Below the pieces are notes generated by a model that saw only the letters and a list, made by a program, of their open reading frames with translations, made no database searches and had not been told where the DNA came from. From Jatrophihabitans sp964252635 (GTDB taxonomy: Bacteria > Actinomycetota > Actinomycetes > Mycobacteriales > Jatrophihabitantaceae), in the NCBI RefSeq assembly GCF_964252635.1, contig NZ_CAXUNP010000007.1, positions 55,306 to 119,305 on the forward strand: DNA of 64,000 nucleotides, in the 5' to 3' direction. Positions within the stretch are counted from its first letter, which is position 1; each line of letters opens with the position of its first letter. Shown in pieces: positions 34,001 to 40,753 of the stretch. A program made the translations under genes and the position numbers.

Positions 34001-34404
34001 TGACACCACTCGAAGCACTTCGCCTGTTCCGCGCTCAGCAGACGACACCGACCGCCCCGCTGCGGCTGGATCACTTCGATCGGGAGGCCTCCCTGGTCAA
34101 AGGAAAGCTCGGCACCGAGATGGTCGCGGCGGGCGCACTTCGCGGCGTGCGTAAGTGGGCCGTGGAACGGCTTGGCGGCACGATCTACGGTGCCGACGCG
34201 AGCGACGCCGTGAGCGCCATGATGGACAGGCCACTCACCGAATACGCCAACATCCGTCTGCGCCATGCCCGCCGGAGCAAGTACTCCGACCAAGACCTTG
34301 CAGATCTCGTGAAACAGATCCACGATGACCAGCGCCTTGTCATTGGGTCTACGGACAAGGAAGAAATCAAGATCCTCTGCTCCATCGGAGTCACGGCGCG
34401 ATGA
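31084..34404 (+). CDS. PLD nuclease-SNF2/RapA-type helicase fusion
   Basis: A 1106-residue protein. Residues ~1-220 are a phospholipase-D domain with one HxK motif (LHGKTYIF at ~148) followed by AYVGSSNLTNAGF. A superfamily-2 helicase follows: DVVGLGKTLTA (motif I, ~290), DESH (motif II, ~364), LLLTATPYNLAF (III), and the second lobe with ATDVLSEGQNLQ and IQRAGRVDRVGQ (VI, ~813). A long C-terminal helical part follows. GGAGG at 31075-31079 supports the GTG at 31084. The stop overlaps the methyltransferase start (ATGA), so they act together, probably as the motor-nuclease of a restriction-type defence. The layout recalls DISARM helicases, but DrmA and DrmB partners are absent. Confidence 0.85.
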   Translation: MPDIFDNLKTESSIGAALQTALANFDTCDVATGYFDLRGWASFANVVDGKIVGKQASDSAVVRVLVGMVMPADSALMLAALQDAVQPPPYGSDLNDMGKALTAKERLVKHLRTQLMRGLPSQAEQRTLQQLRAQLESGAVEMKVFTTAPLHGKTYIFHAPGNVFAERRAYVGSSNLTNAGFYKNLELNIDVTDKDASGKLANWFTDRWDDPFSLKITSEIIELIEQSWASDEQPTPYEVYLKVCHALSEDAREGLGYVLPRSIESLLLDYQETAVRTLARRIVRRGGTMLGDVVGLGKTLTAVATALMLEAAEDYTTLVLCPKNLERMWEEHLESFGLLGARVIPYSMADKKLPELKRFHLVICDESHNLRNNSTKAYEAIQDYVRRNGSKVLLLTATPYNLAFADVANQIGLYIDDDEDLGIQPTAAVAIDPTLVDKVDGKITTLAAFRRSEEADDWKRLMSDHLVRRTRSFIKRTAKTEVVTLPDGTAESREYLQFADGQRFHFPTRVPTPLSHEFSDDDPAKLMEDDDTLDAIRDLRLPRYRLAAYDDPKTSHTEKDAKILSDIRSGRGNVSGFVRIGLFKRLSSSGYSFILSLQRQRARNELFVHAIDNGLDLPLGSFSDSQFAVTDEDLEDDEEMGGSPESRYRELQRRLPASTKWLGTKVFKSTLKKDLVRDNRIITDLLDRFGAWDPAKDSKVNALIDMLRDDHPGEKVLVFTEYADTAGYVARALRDAGIQHVGLAFGDSDDPAAIARRFSPESNRMPGQDAQTTTVTDPIDVLVATDVLSEGQNLQDSHIIVNYDLPWAIIRIIQRAGRVDRVGQKSDRVFIYLITHEKVEQAIRLRQRIRQRLGDNAAAFGSDEQFFGDDKEINLLDDLYKGTLPAEEELVQDEGEADAVSEAWLVWSQIRDEKPGLAAKIIAMQDMIHSTREPYDNEVRTGVATYASTSTGIDAFAASFDNPDGGDPVERLLTPLEALRLFRAQQTTPTAPLRLDHFDREASLVKGKLGTEMVAAGALRGVRKWAVERLGGTIYGADASDAVSAMMDRPLTEYANIRLRHARRSKYSDQDLADLVKQIHDDQRLVIGSTDKEEIKILCSIGVTAR

Positions 34405-37175
34405 CCGACTCATTGCTTGCCAAGGCGGACGACGAGCGGTTTAGCGACCTATTCCGCTTCGACCTCTTCTGGCACAGTCCCGACCAGCCGCCCATCCTGA
34501 CGGAGCTCGAAAACGGGCACACAATCACCGCCACGAACGTGTCCTCGTACAAAGGCGTCCGCGTGTGGGAAGTTCCAGCGCTGCCCGGTTCGGCAGTCGA
34601 AGCGCAACTCGACCAAGCGATCGCGAAGAGTTCGACGAACCGTCTCGTGATCTTTCACGACGGCGAGAAACAGGTGTGGCGCTGGCCCTCGCGCATCTCG
34701 AAGGGTGGCGGCGTCACATCCAGACCCGCCCGGCATGTGCACCACGTCGGCAACCCCGACCCACGATTCTTGGCGAAACTCGACGCGATCAGACTCCCGA
34801 ACGACAGCCTTGTCGACGTCAATGATCTCCTGTCGCGGGTCCGGGCTGCTTTCGACGTCGAGACCAAGAACGAGACCAAGCGCGCATCGAAGCTCATGGC
34901 TCAGATGTACGCCGCGGTGGAGAAGGGCTACCTCGCAGGTTCCAATCGCAAAAAGCGCGATCACGAGATCTCGGTGACGCTCGCGCGGGTGCTGTTTCTG
35001 CTCTTCGGCGACGACACCGAGATGTGGAAGGCGCCGAGCGGAGAGCCCGTTCCCGATCTGTTTCAAGACTTTGTCAAGGATCACACGGCGCGAGATGGGT
35101 CTGACATCGCGCAGCGGGTCAACGAGTTGTTCGAGGTCCTAGACACCCCCGATGCCAAGCGGGGCGGGCTGGCTGCGGGGTTGGGTGCCTTTCCGTACGT
35201 CAACGGCGGAATCTTTCAGGAGCGAATCACCCTCCCAACACTCGACAGCGACTTCCGCGATGCTGTCCTTGCCGCGTCAGCCGTGGACTGGTCAACGATC
35301 AGCCCCGCCATCTTTGGCTCAATGTTTCAGTCAGTTCGCGATGCGCAGACGCGGCGCGAACTGGGCGAGCACTACACGTCCGAAGCGAACATCCTGAAGA
35401 CCCTGAACCCGCTCTTCCTCGATGAGCTCCGCGCCGAGTTCGACCACATCCTCACGCTGCAGAAGGGCCGACGACAAAAGCTCAACGACCTGTGGAAGCG
35501 GATCGGCGACATCCGCTACATGGACCCCGCGTGCGGCTGCGGCAATTTCATCATCGTCGCCTATAGAGAGCTGCGTGATCTTGAACTCCGGATCATGGAT
35601 GCGCTGGCGACGCTGACCGATGGCATGCAAGCCGTGGCGCTGACGGCCGACTGGACGCACACGCTTAAGGTCACCCTCGACCACTTCTACGGCATCGAGA
35701 TTGATGAGTGGCCGGCGCGCATCGCGGAGACGGCGATGTTCCTCATTGACCGCCAATGCGATCTGAAAATGAAAGAACGCTTCGGGGTTGCGCCGGAGCG
35801 CCTACCCATTCAGAGGGCTGCCACAGTCGTAGTCGGAAATGCACTTCAGACGGACTGGCAGCAAGTATGCCAGGCTAGCCAAACAGTCGTGATCGCCGGC
35901 AACCCTCCTTTCCTTGGGCACAACACCAGGACAGCCGAGCAGTCGCAAGAACTCCGGAGGCTCTGGAAACGTGACGATATTGGCAGGTTGGATTACGTCA
36001 CCGGCTGGTACGTGAAGGCAATGCAATATTTTGCAGGGATTGAGGGGCGTTGGGCTCTAGTATCGACAAACTCGATCGTCCAGGGAGAGCCCGTCGCTAC
36101 CCTTTTCGAAGCAGTGTACTCAAGAGGCTGGAAAATCCGATTTGCTCATCGGACCTTTGCCTGGGAGTCCGAAGCGGCTGGAGCAGCAACGGTTCATTGC
36201 GTAATCATTGGGTTTGAGCGGGCCGCTGAAAGCGGTTGCCAGCTGTTTGACTACGAGCGCCCAGACTCCCGACCGAACGAGCTCTCGGCCAGACATATCA
36301 ATGCGTACCTTTGCGACGGGCCCGACGTGCTCGTAGAACAGCGACGACAGCCGATGGCACCTGATCTCAGGTCCGCTAGTTTCGGTAGCCGACCCAACGA
36401 CGGTGGCGCTCTTATAGTCACGCCCGAGGAGTACGCCATGATCTCGGAGGACCAGATAGCTGCGCAATATCTGAGGCGTTTCGTTGGCTCGCGAGAGCTG
36501 CTACATGGGCAGGAGCGGTGGTGTCTGTGGCTTGTCGATGCTCCGATGGCGCACTTGTCTCAAAGCCCTGTCTTGCGTGAACGTCTGCTCCAATGTCGCC
36601 AGCATCGCGCGAGCAGTAAAAGAAAAGCGACGCGCGAATGGGCAGACCGACCGCACCTGTTCGACTTCAACAGTCAACCGTCGACGGCATTCTTGTGCGT
36701 TCCCAGCGTCGTCAGCGAGCAACGCGATTACTTTACCGCTAAAAGGTTCGGCCCTGAGGTTGTCGCAAGCAACCTTGCGTACAGCCTGGCAGATGATGAT
36801 GGCCTGCAGTTCGGGGTGATTTCTTCATCAATGTTCATCACGTGGCAACGAACTATTGGCGGCCGTCTCGAATCTCGTCTGAGATTCACCAACACAATCG
36901 TATGGAACAACTTTCCACTACCGCGCTTAGATCGACAACAAAAACGCAAGATCATAGAGGCTACGGCTGGCATCGAGGAGGCTCGCCGCGAAGATCCGCG
37001 CTCGCTCGCAGAACAATATGAACCTGGAATGATGCGAGAGGGGCTGCGTGTCGCGCACGAGACGCTGGACAAAGCGGTCGATCGAGTGTTCGGACTTCGC
37101 CAAGATAAACCAAGCGAGCAAGAGCGTCAGGCTGCTCTTTTCGAGCAATATACCCGGATGTCAGAGCCGCACTGA
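34401..37175 (+). CDS. MmeI-like DNA adenine methyltransferase
   Basis: A 924-residue protein with the MmeI/type IIL modular order. A short N-terminal domain (~1-110) is followed by a helical spacer including GAFPYVNGGIF and FGSMFQSVRD ... LGEHYTSEANILK. The methyltransferase has SAM motif DPACGCGNF (~374) and catalytic NPPF (~501), then a target-recognition region and the C-terminal NNFPLPRLD. No obvious PD-(D/E)xK motif was seen in the N-terminal part, so cleavage may rely on the PLD-helicase upstream, whose stop overlaps its start. Base composition drops after about 35.8 kb, in the target-recognition half. It presumably marks host DNA at a specific site. Confidence 0.85.
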   Translation: MTDSLLAKADDERFSDLFRFDLFWHSPDQPPILTELENGHTITATNVSSYKGVRVWEVPALPGSAVEAQLDQAIAKSSTNRLVIFHDGEKQVWRWPSRISKGGGVTSRPARHVHHVGNPDPRFLAKLDAIRLPNDSLVDVNDLLSRVRAAFDVETKNETKRASKLMAQMYAAVEKGYLAGSNRKKRDHEISVTLARVLFLLFGDDTEMWKAPSGEPVPDLFQDFVKDHTARDGSDIAQRVNELFEVLDTPDAKRGGLAAGLGAFPYVNGGIFQERITLPTLDSDFRDAVLAASAVDWSTISPAIFGSMFQSVRDAQTRRELGEHYTSEANILKTLNPLFLDELRAEFDHILTLQKGRRQKLNDLWKRIGDIRYMDPACGCGNFIIVAYRELRDLELRIMDALATLTDGMQAVALTADWTHTLKVTLDHFYGIEIDEWPARIAETAMFLIDRQCDLKMKERFGVAPERLPIQRAATVVVGNALQTDWQQVCQASQTVVIAGNPPFLGHNTRTAEQSQELRRLWKRDDIGRLDYVTGWYVKAMQYFAGIEGRWALVSTNSIVQGEPVATLFEAVYSRGWKIRFAHRTFAWESEAAGAATVHCVIIGFERAAESGCQLFDYERPDSRPNELSARHINAYLCDGPDVLVEQRRQPMAPDLRSASFGSRPNDGGALIVTPEEYAMISEDQIAAQYLRRFVGSRELLHGQERWCLWLVDAPMAHLSQSPVLRERLLQCRQHRASSKRKATREWADRPHLFDFNSQPSTAFLCVPSVVSEQRDYFTAKRFGPEVVASNLAYSLADDDGLQFGVISSSMFITWQRTIGGRLESRLRFTNTIVWNNFPLPRLDRQQKRKIIEATAGIEEARREDPRSLAEQYEPGMMREGLRVAHETLDKAVDRVFGLRQDKPSEQERQAALFEQYTRMSEPH

Positions 37176-37234
37176 GATTGAAGAGTGCCCCGATTCAACG
37201 GACAAGACGTTCATTAAAGTAGGGTTGCACAGTC

Positions 37235-38146
37235 ATGCTATCTGCAGGAGACGCCTTTTTCGGGCCATGGGAAGAAGCAGTGGACGACTGGGACACGGCC
37301 AGCAGAGCCATCAATAAAATTATCGATAGAGCTACCAATGCGAGAACGATGGCATGGAGAGGTGTTGTCGATGCGACCTACTCGTTACATAGCTCCGCGT
37401 ATCGCCGTCTTAGAAACAATCTAGGCCAACCTCCTGATGAAGTACAAGTTGTGAATTTCGAGAACGAAGTCATTCGACGCGCAAGGCAGGACTGGCGTTT
37501 TGACAACCTATCAGCTCTGGAGATTCTGGCGCATATCCAGCATTACGGCGGCCCTACGCGTTTACTTGACGTAACGTACAACCCATTCGTCGCGCTTTGG
37601 TTTTCGGTCGAGCGTAAGTACGATGAAAATGGAGTTCCAAGACCGGATGTTGATGGTCGACTGTTCGCATTCGACGTGAGCCATCGGCAGGTTGACCTAG
37701 ACGCAATATGGTCCAGTCGGGATCTCCCGTGGAAATCTATCGACGAGGGCGAGTGGCGGCGCTTTTTACCCCGCGTCTGGCGCCCTCCGGGATATAATGA
37801 GCGTATCTCGGCGCAGAACTCGGCGTTCCTGTTGGGCGGCGTACCGATGATTCAAGCTGGAGATAACTCTCGCCTGTACCGCAAGAGGCCGGGGCACGCA
37901 TCAACAATGGGCCTGTGGAGTTCGGCTGAGGTCCGCGAGGCAACGTCGATACCTGTCAGAATGAATTCTCTTACGCGTCGCGCACGGGTAGACGCGACTC
38001 CGACGTACACATTGCGCGTCGCTGCGAGCGCTAAGCCCGAGCTGCGGTTTTTGCTCGAGAAACGTTTCGGTTACAACCAGTCAACCCTCTATCCGGATCT
38101 TTTTGGTTTGGCAGGCAACGTCGCGCATGGAATCGAGATCGCGTGA
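37235..38146 (+). CDS. FRG-domain protein
   Basis: A 303-residue protein starting MLSAGDAFFGPWEEAVDDWD. The FRG domain is recognisable from MAWRGVVDATYSLHSSAYRR and, later, ALEILAHIQHYGGPTRLLD with VTYNPFVALWFSVE. FRG domains occur in bacterial proteins, many beside phage-defence and restriction genes; the biochemical activity is not established. There is no signal peptide or membrane span. The gene is 59 nt after the methyltransferase and in the same direction, making it a likely third member of that operon. It is visibly lower in GC than its surroundings, as is the methyltransferase C-terminus. Confidence 0.85.
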   Translation: MLSAGDAFFGPWEEAVDDWDTASRAINKIIDRATNARTMAWRGVVDATYSLHSSAYRRLRNNLGQPPDEVQVVNFENEVIRRARQDWRFDNLSALEILAHIQHYGGPTRLLDVTYNPFVALWFSVERKYDENGVPRPDVDGRLFAFDVSHRQVDLDAIWSSRDLPWKSIDEGEWRRFLPRVWRPPGYNERISAQNSAFLLGGVPMIQAGDNSRLYRKRPGHASTMGLWSSAEVREATSIPVRMNSLTRRARVDATPTYTLRVAASAKPELRFLLEKRFGYNQSTLYPDLFGLAGNVAHGIEIA

Positions 38147-38211
38147 TCGACGTGAACAGCGCACGCTCAGGGATGACATAACCGCGCAGCAGCTGGCGGC
38201 CGTCGCCATCT

Positions 38212-38920
38212 GTGTCTCGTACCAGTAGGTCCAAGCGGTCGATGCATGCATCGCGCATTTCCGAGTTGACTGCTCTTAGCGTCGACGACGACGGGCTCGT
38301 CTTCGACCTAAGTGAGATCCGTGCCTACGTCATCCGCGAGGATGACGGATACCCCGGTGTGCGGGTTCGGCTCGTCGCCAAACTCGGCAGCGCGCGCATC
38401 ACGATCGGTATCGATGTCAATTTCGGCGATCCGATCTTCCCGGCATCAACCCAGATCGAGCTCCCACGGCTGATCGAGATCGGGCAGCTGCCAGTGCGGC
38501 TTCTCGGTTACCCGCTGCCGATGGTCGTTGCCGAGAAGACGGTGACCGCCCTGCAGCGCGGCGAGGCGAACACTCGCTGGCGAGACTTCGCGGACATCCT
38601 GACGATTACTCGTACTCACGACCTCGCCGCCGACGACGTGCGCGCCGCGTTCGAGGCCGTGGCGACCTGTCGGGAAGTTACCTTCCGACCTCTCTCTCTT
38701 GCCGGGTTTGGCTCAAATGCCTGAAGCGGCTCAAGCAAAATGGTTGATCTGGCGCCGGCGGCAGTCGCAGGCCGCCGACCTTCCACAGCAGTTCGGGGAG
38801 GTGCTGCATGCCGTCGCAGCCTTCGTTGATCCCGTGCTGAGTGCTAACGCACCGATCACGACGTCTTGCTGGTACGTCGCCGAGCACGCCTGGGTGACGG
38901 AGACCCGCGAAAGCACTTGA
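38212..38920 (+). pseudogene. Broken AbiEii-type nucleotidyltransferase toxin gene
   Basis: The first frame (38212-38724) reads VDDDGLVFDLSEIRAYVIRE, YPGVRVRLVAKLGSARI, VDVNFGDP-like IDVNFGDP and VVAEKTVTALQRGEANTR, the middle of AbiEii/AbiGii toxins. The N-terminal catalytic GS-x10-DxD region is missing. At about 38,700 the sequence continues in the next frame as EAAQAKWLIWRRRQSQAADL and FGEVLHAVAAFVDPVL, the normal AbiEii C-terminus. The gene is therefore truncated at the start and frameshifted near the end, and should be inactive. No AbiEi antitoxin partner is present. Confidence 0.75.
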
Positions 38921-39007
38921 TCATGACTTCGCCTGGATACGAGCGTTGCGCTGCAGCCGGCGTTCTACCAAGCTGCAGCATGATGCGGGAAGGCGAGGGA
39001 TCGAGCT

Positions 39008-39178
39008 GTGGCTGACCAATCAAACAACAGCGGGCTGCGCGAAATGACGCCCGTCAACTCTGCTGCAGTGTTGCTGACGGGCACTCACCTGCAGCGGGTC
39101 GCCGAGGTCTGCAAGGATCTCACGGACGACAAGGTGGTGGCCGCAGCATGGAGCTGCGAGGCAGGTCGCAATGACTAA
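39008..39178 (+). CDS. Possible small protein near the right end of the island
   Basis: A 56-residue reading from GTG 39008: VADQSNNSGLREMTPVNSAA, then VLLTGTHLQRVAEVCKDLTD and a short tail. No known domain was recognised and the ribosome site is weak. It lies between the AbiEii remnant and the right arm repeat. It could be a decayed gene end. Confidence 0.25.
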   Translation: MADQSNNSGLREMTPVNSAAVLLTGTHLQRVAEVCKDLTDDKVVAAAWSCEAGRND

Positions 39179-39218
39179 GCGCAGATTCGTTCGAAATGCT
39201 GCCGAGCCAAGATCATCG

Positions 39219-39240
39219 GGTAGCCATCTTGGTAGCCATT
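39219..39240 (+). repeat. Arm-type integrase repeat, right
   Basis: Two GGTAGCCA copies separated by four bases, matching 9749-9770 at 21 of 22 positions in the same orientation. It lies 114 bases inside the right core repeat. Confidence 0.6.
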
Positions 39241-39354
39241 TGGGAAATTCGCCGTTGTTCCTGAGAGTTCGATGAAGTTCGCGACGTAGTCAGATCCCAT
39301 ACGCAGCAGGGTTTCCGCACTTTTGTGAACGTTCGAGAACAATCAAACGGGGGG

Positions 39355-39372
39355 CTGGCAGTGTGGGGGTCA
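39355..39372 (+). other. attR core of the genomic island
   Basis: An exact copy of the 18-bp tRNA-Ala anticodon-arm segment at 9657-9674. The bases that follow do not resemble the 3' half of the tRNA, so only the core is duplicated here. Confidence 0.8.
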
Positions 39373-39480
39373 CGGCGCCCACCTCGTGGTGGAGCCGTGG
39401 CCACAGAGTCATAGGACGCGACGGTGACAGTCACTTCGCCGGCCGACCGACCTGGCTTGGACTGCGGATAAGGTCAAGCG

Positions 39481-39990
39481 GTGGCTGGCGCGCGAGGGAT
39501 AGACGCGAACGCCCTGGCCAAAGCGCTGCGCATCTTCGCCGGAGTGAGGTGGCCAGTAGCCGTCGACGACGTGCCAGACCTCGTCGCTTCGCTGGGCTGG
39601 ACGATCGTCCCCGGAACGGGTGGCCGGTCGCTGCAGGCGCAGACCGGCCGGACGTCGCACCGGACGCCGGCCGAGTTAACCAGCGACAAGCTCGGGCTCG
39701 CCACCGTGTCGTTCGACATCACCGACGATGTTCCGGACGCCTCGACCTGGGGCGGTCGGCTGCTGCGCGAGTCCTTCACCGACGCCGCTGCCATCGTGGC
39801 AACCGAGCTCGGCGCGCCGTCCGGGCGGTTCGGCGGGTCCACCCCTCAGGCCTGGTGGGACCTGCCCGGCGGCAGCCGGGTGGAGGTCGGTGTCGGTGCA
39901 ACGGCAGTTACCGTGGGCGTGTACAGCGCCGAGTACGCCGAAGAGATCCGCACGCTGGCCGCCCCCGACCCGTCCGGGAGCAGCGGCTGA
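39481..39990 (+). CDS. DUF6301-like protein
   Basis: A 169-residue protein starting with GTG at 39481 (VAGARGIDANALAKALRIFA). The N-terminal part RWPVAVDDVPDLVASLGWTI resembles DUF6301 proteins of actinobacteria, which often follow this W-x-DD-P ... LGW pattern. The rest has WGGRLLRESFTDAAAIV and WWDLPGGSRVEVGVGATAVT. It has no signal peptide. It is the first gene outside the right attachment core, only 108 bases away, so its promoter may have been replaced by island sequence. In other actinobacteria such proteins occur near secreted toxin-like genes, but nothing of this kind is seen here. Confidence 0.55.
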   Translation: MAGARGIDANALAKALRIFAGVRWPVAVDDVPDLVASLGWTIVPGTGGRSLQAQTGRTSHRTPAELTSDKLGLATVSFDITDDVPDASTWGGRLLRESFTDAAAIVATELGAPSGRFGGSTPQAWWDLPGGSRVEVGVGATAVTVGVYSAEYAEEIRTLAAPDPSGSSG

Positions 39991-40012
39991 ACGAGGCGTC
40001 GCGGCCGGACAG

Positions 40013-40690
40013 CTACGCAGGACGAGCAACGGCGGCGCAGATCGCGCCCATCCGGCTTCGTTCGGTGTCGTAGATGTGCGCCGACTTGACCGTGAACGCC
40101 AGCGAGCCGACGGCCTTGCCGAGAGCGTCGGCAACGTGGTGCTGCAAGGCGGCGAGTTCGACGAGGTTGGCGTAGCCCTTCGTGCCGAAGTCGATGCCGT
40201 GGGCGTAGACGCCGAGGTGAAGCGCGTCCTCGGCCAGCCAGAAGTCGAGCAGGCTGACGCACGGGATGTAGGTGGTGTCGGTCAGCGGCTGGAGCGTGGT
40301 GATGGTCGCGTTGCGGGTGGCCGGGTCGTTCCGGATGTGGTCGATGACCCAGTCGATCTGGTTCCTGCCGCTGCGGGCGTAGTCGTAGAGGCGCGTGGCG
40401 TAGCTGTCGGCGTGGTCGAGTTCGGCGACGCGGCTGGCGTCAGTGAAGTTGGCGTGCATCCAGGCGAGGCGTTCGGGGTCGGCATAGCGGTCGATGATCG
40501 GGTCGGTGACCGCGGGAGCGTCGACGTCGAGGGTGGCACGCAGGACCTCGGTCAGCGGCACCCCGTCCCAGCTGCCCGGCGTTCCGTGGTCGAGGATGTG
40601 GCCGGCGACCGCCAGCCACGCCGTGCCGATGGTGGGCCGGGCGATCCACGCGGGGGAGGCCGGTTTGGTGTCGGGCTCGGTCGTGGTCAT
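40013..40690 (-). CDS. Thymidylate-synthase-like protein
   Basis: A 225-residue protein. The region from ~95 on follows the ThyA plan: DWVIDHIRNDPATRNATIT, the active-site Cys in TYIPCVSLLDFWL, LHLGVYAHGIDFGTKGYANL, and ALGKAVGSLAFTVKSAHIYD. The Cys nucleophile is present, while the substrate-binding stretch HGIDFGTKGYAN replaces the usual RSxDxFLGxPFN. The enzyme may act on a different pyrimidine nucleotide or be a divergent methylase; similar ThyA-like proteins modify dUMP or dCMP derivatives. AAAGGA lies before the ATG at 40690. It is convergent with the DUF6301-like gene, just right of the island. Confidence 0.7.
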   Translation of the reverse strand: MTTTEPDTKPASPAWIARPTIGTAWLAVAGHILDHGTPGSWDGVPLTEVLRATLDVDAPAVTDPIIDRYADPERLAWMHANFTDASRVAELDHADSYATRLYDYARSGRNQIDWVIDHIRNDPATRNATITTLQPLTDTTYIPCVSLLDFWLAEDALHLGVYAHGIDFGTKGYANLVELAALQHHVADALGKAVGSLAFTVKSAHIYDTERSRMGAICAAVARPA

Positions 40691-40753
40691 GGGTGCGATC
40701 CTTTCGCGAGGGCCGTGCTCCGGGCTCGGTCGGGCTTGATGCCTATGGCGTCG

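Larger units (their letters stand above)
9657..39372. mobile_element. tRNA-Ala-integrated mobilisable defence island (~29.7 kb)
   Basis: The island is bounded by an exact 18-bp repeat of the tRNA-Ala anticodon arm, with 22-bp arm-type repeats just inside both ends (9749-9770 and 39219-39240). It contains its own tyrosine integrase, an excisionase-like HTH protein, a MobF relaxase-helicase and an iteron-bearing origin-like region. Two large defence-like operons, a Fic protein, a Doc module, a NERD protein and decayed AbiEii and IS3 sequences fill the remainder. No type IV secretion, coupling or FtsK-like transfer gene is present, so it would need a helper. Unusually the integrase is central and not at an end, which suggests that cargo accreted on both flanks. 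Confidence 0.8.

Noticed and set aside
31084..37175. Assignment of the helicase-methyltransferase pair to DISARM
   Set aside because: The helicase and methylase fit in part, but no DrmA second helicase and no DUF1998-type DrmB are present, and PLD is fused to the helicase. The label would overstate the match.
38031..38258. Minus-strand reading with DLLVRDTDGDGRQLLRGYVI opposite the FRG-AbiEii junction
   Set aside because: Half of it is antisense to the FRG gene and it matches no family I know; it may be debris of the decayed region.
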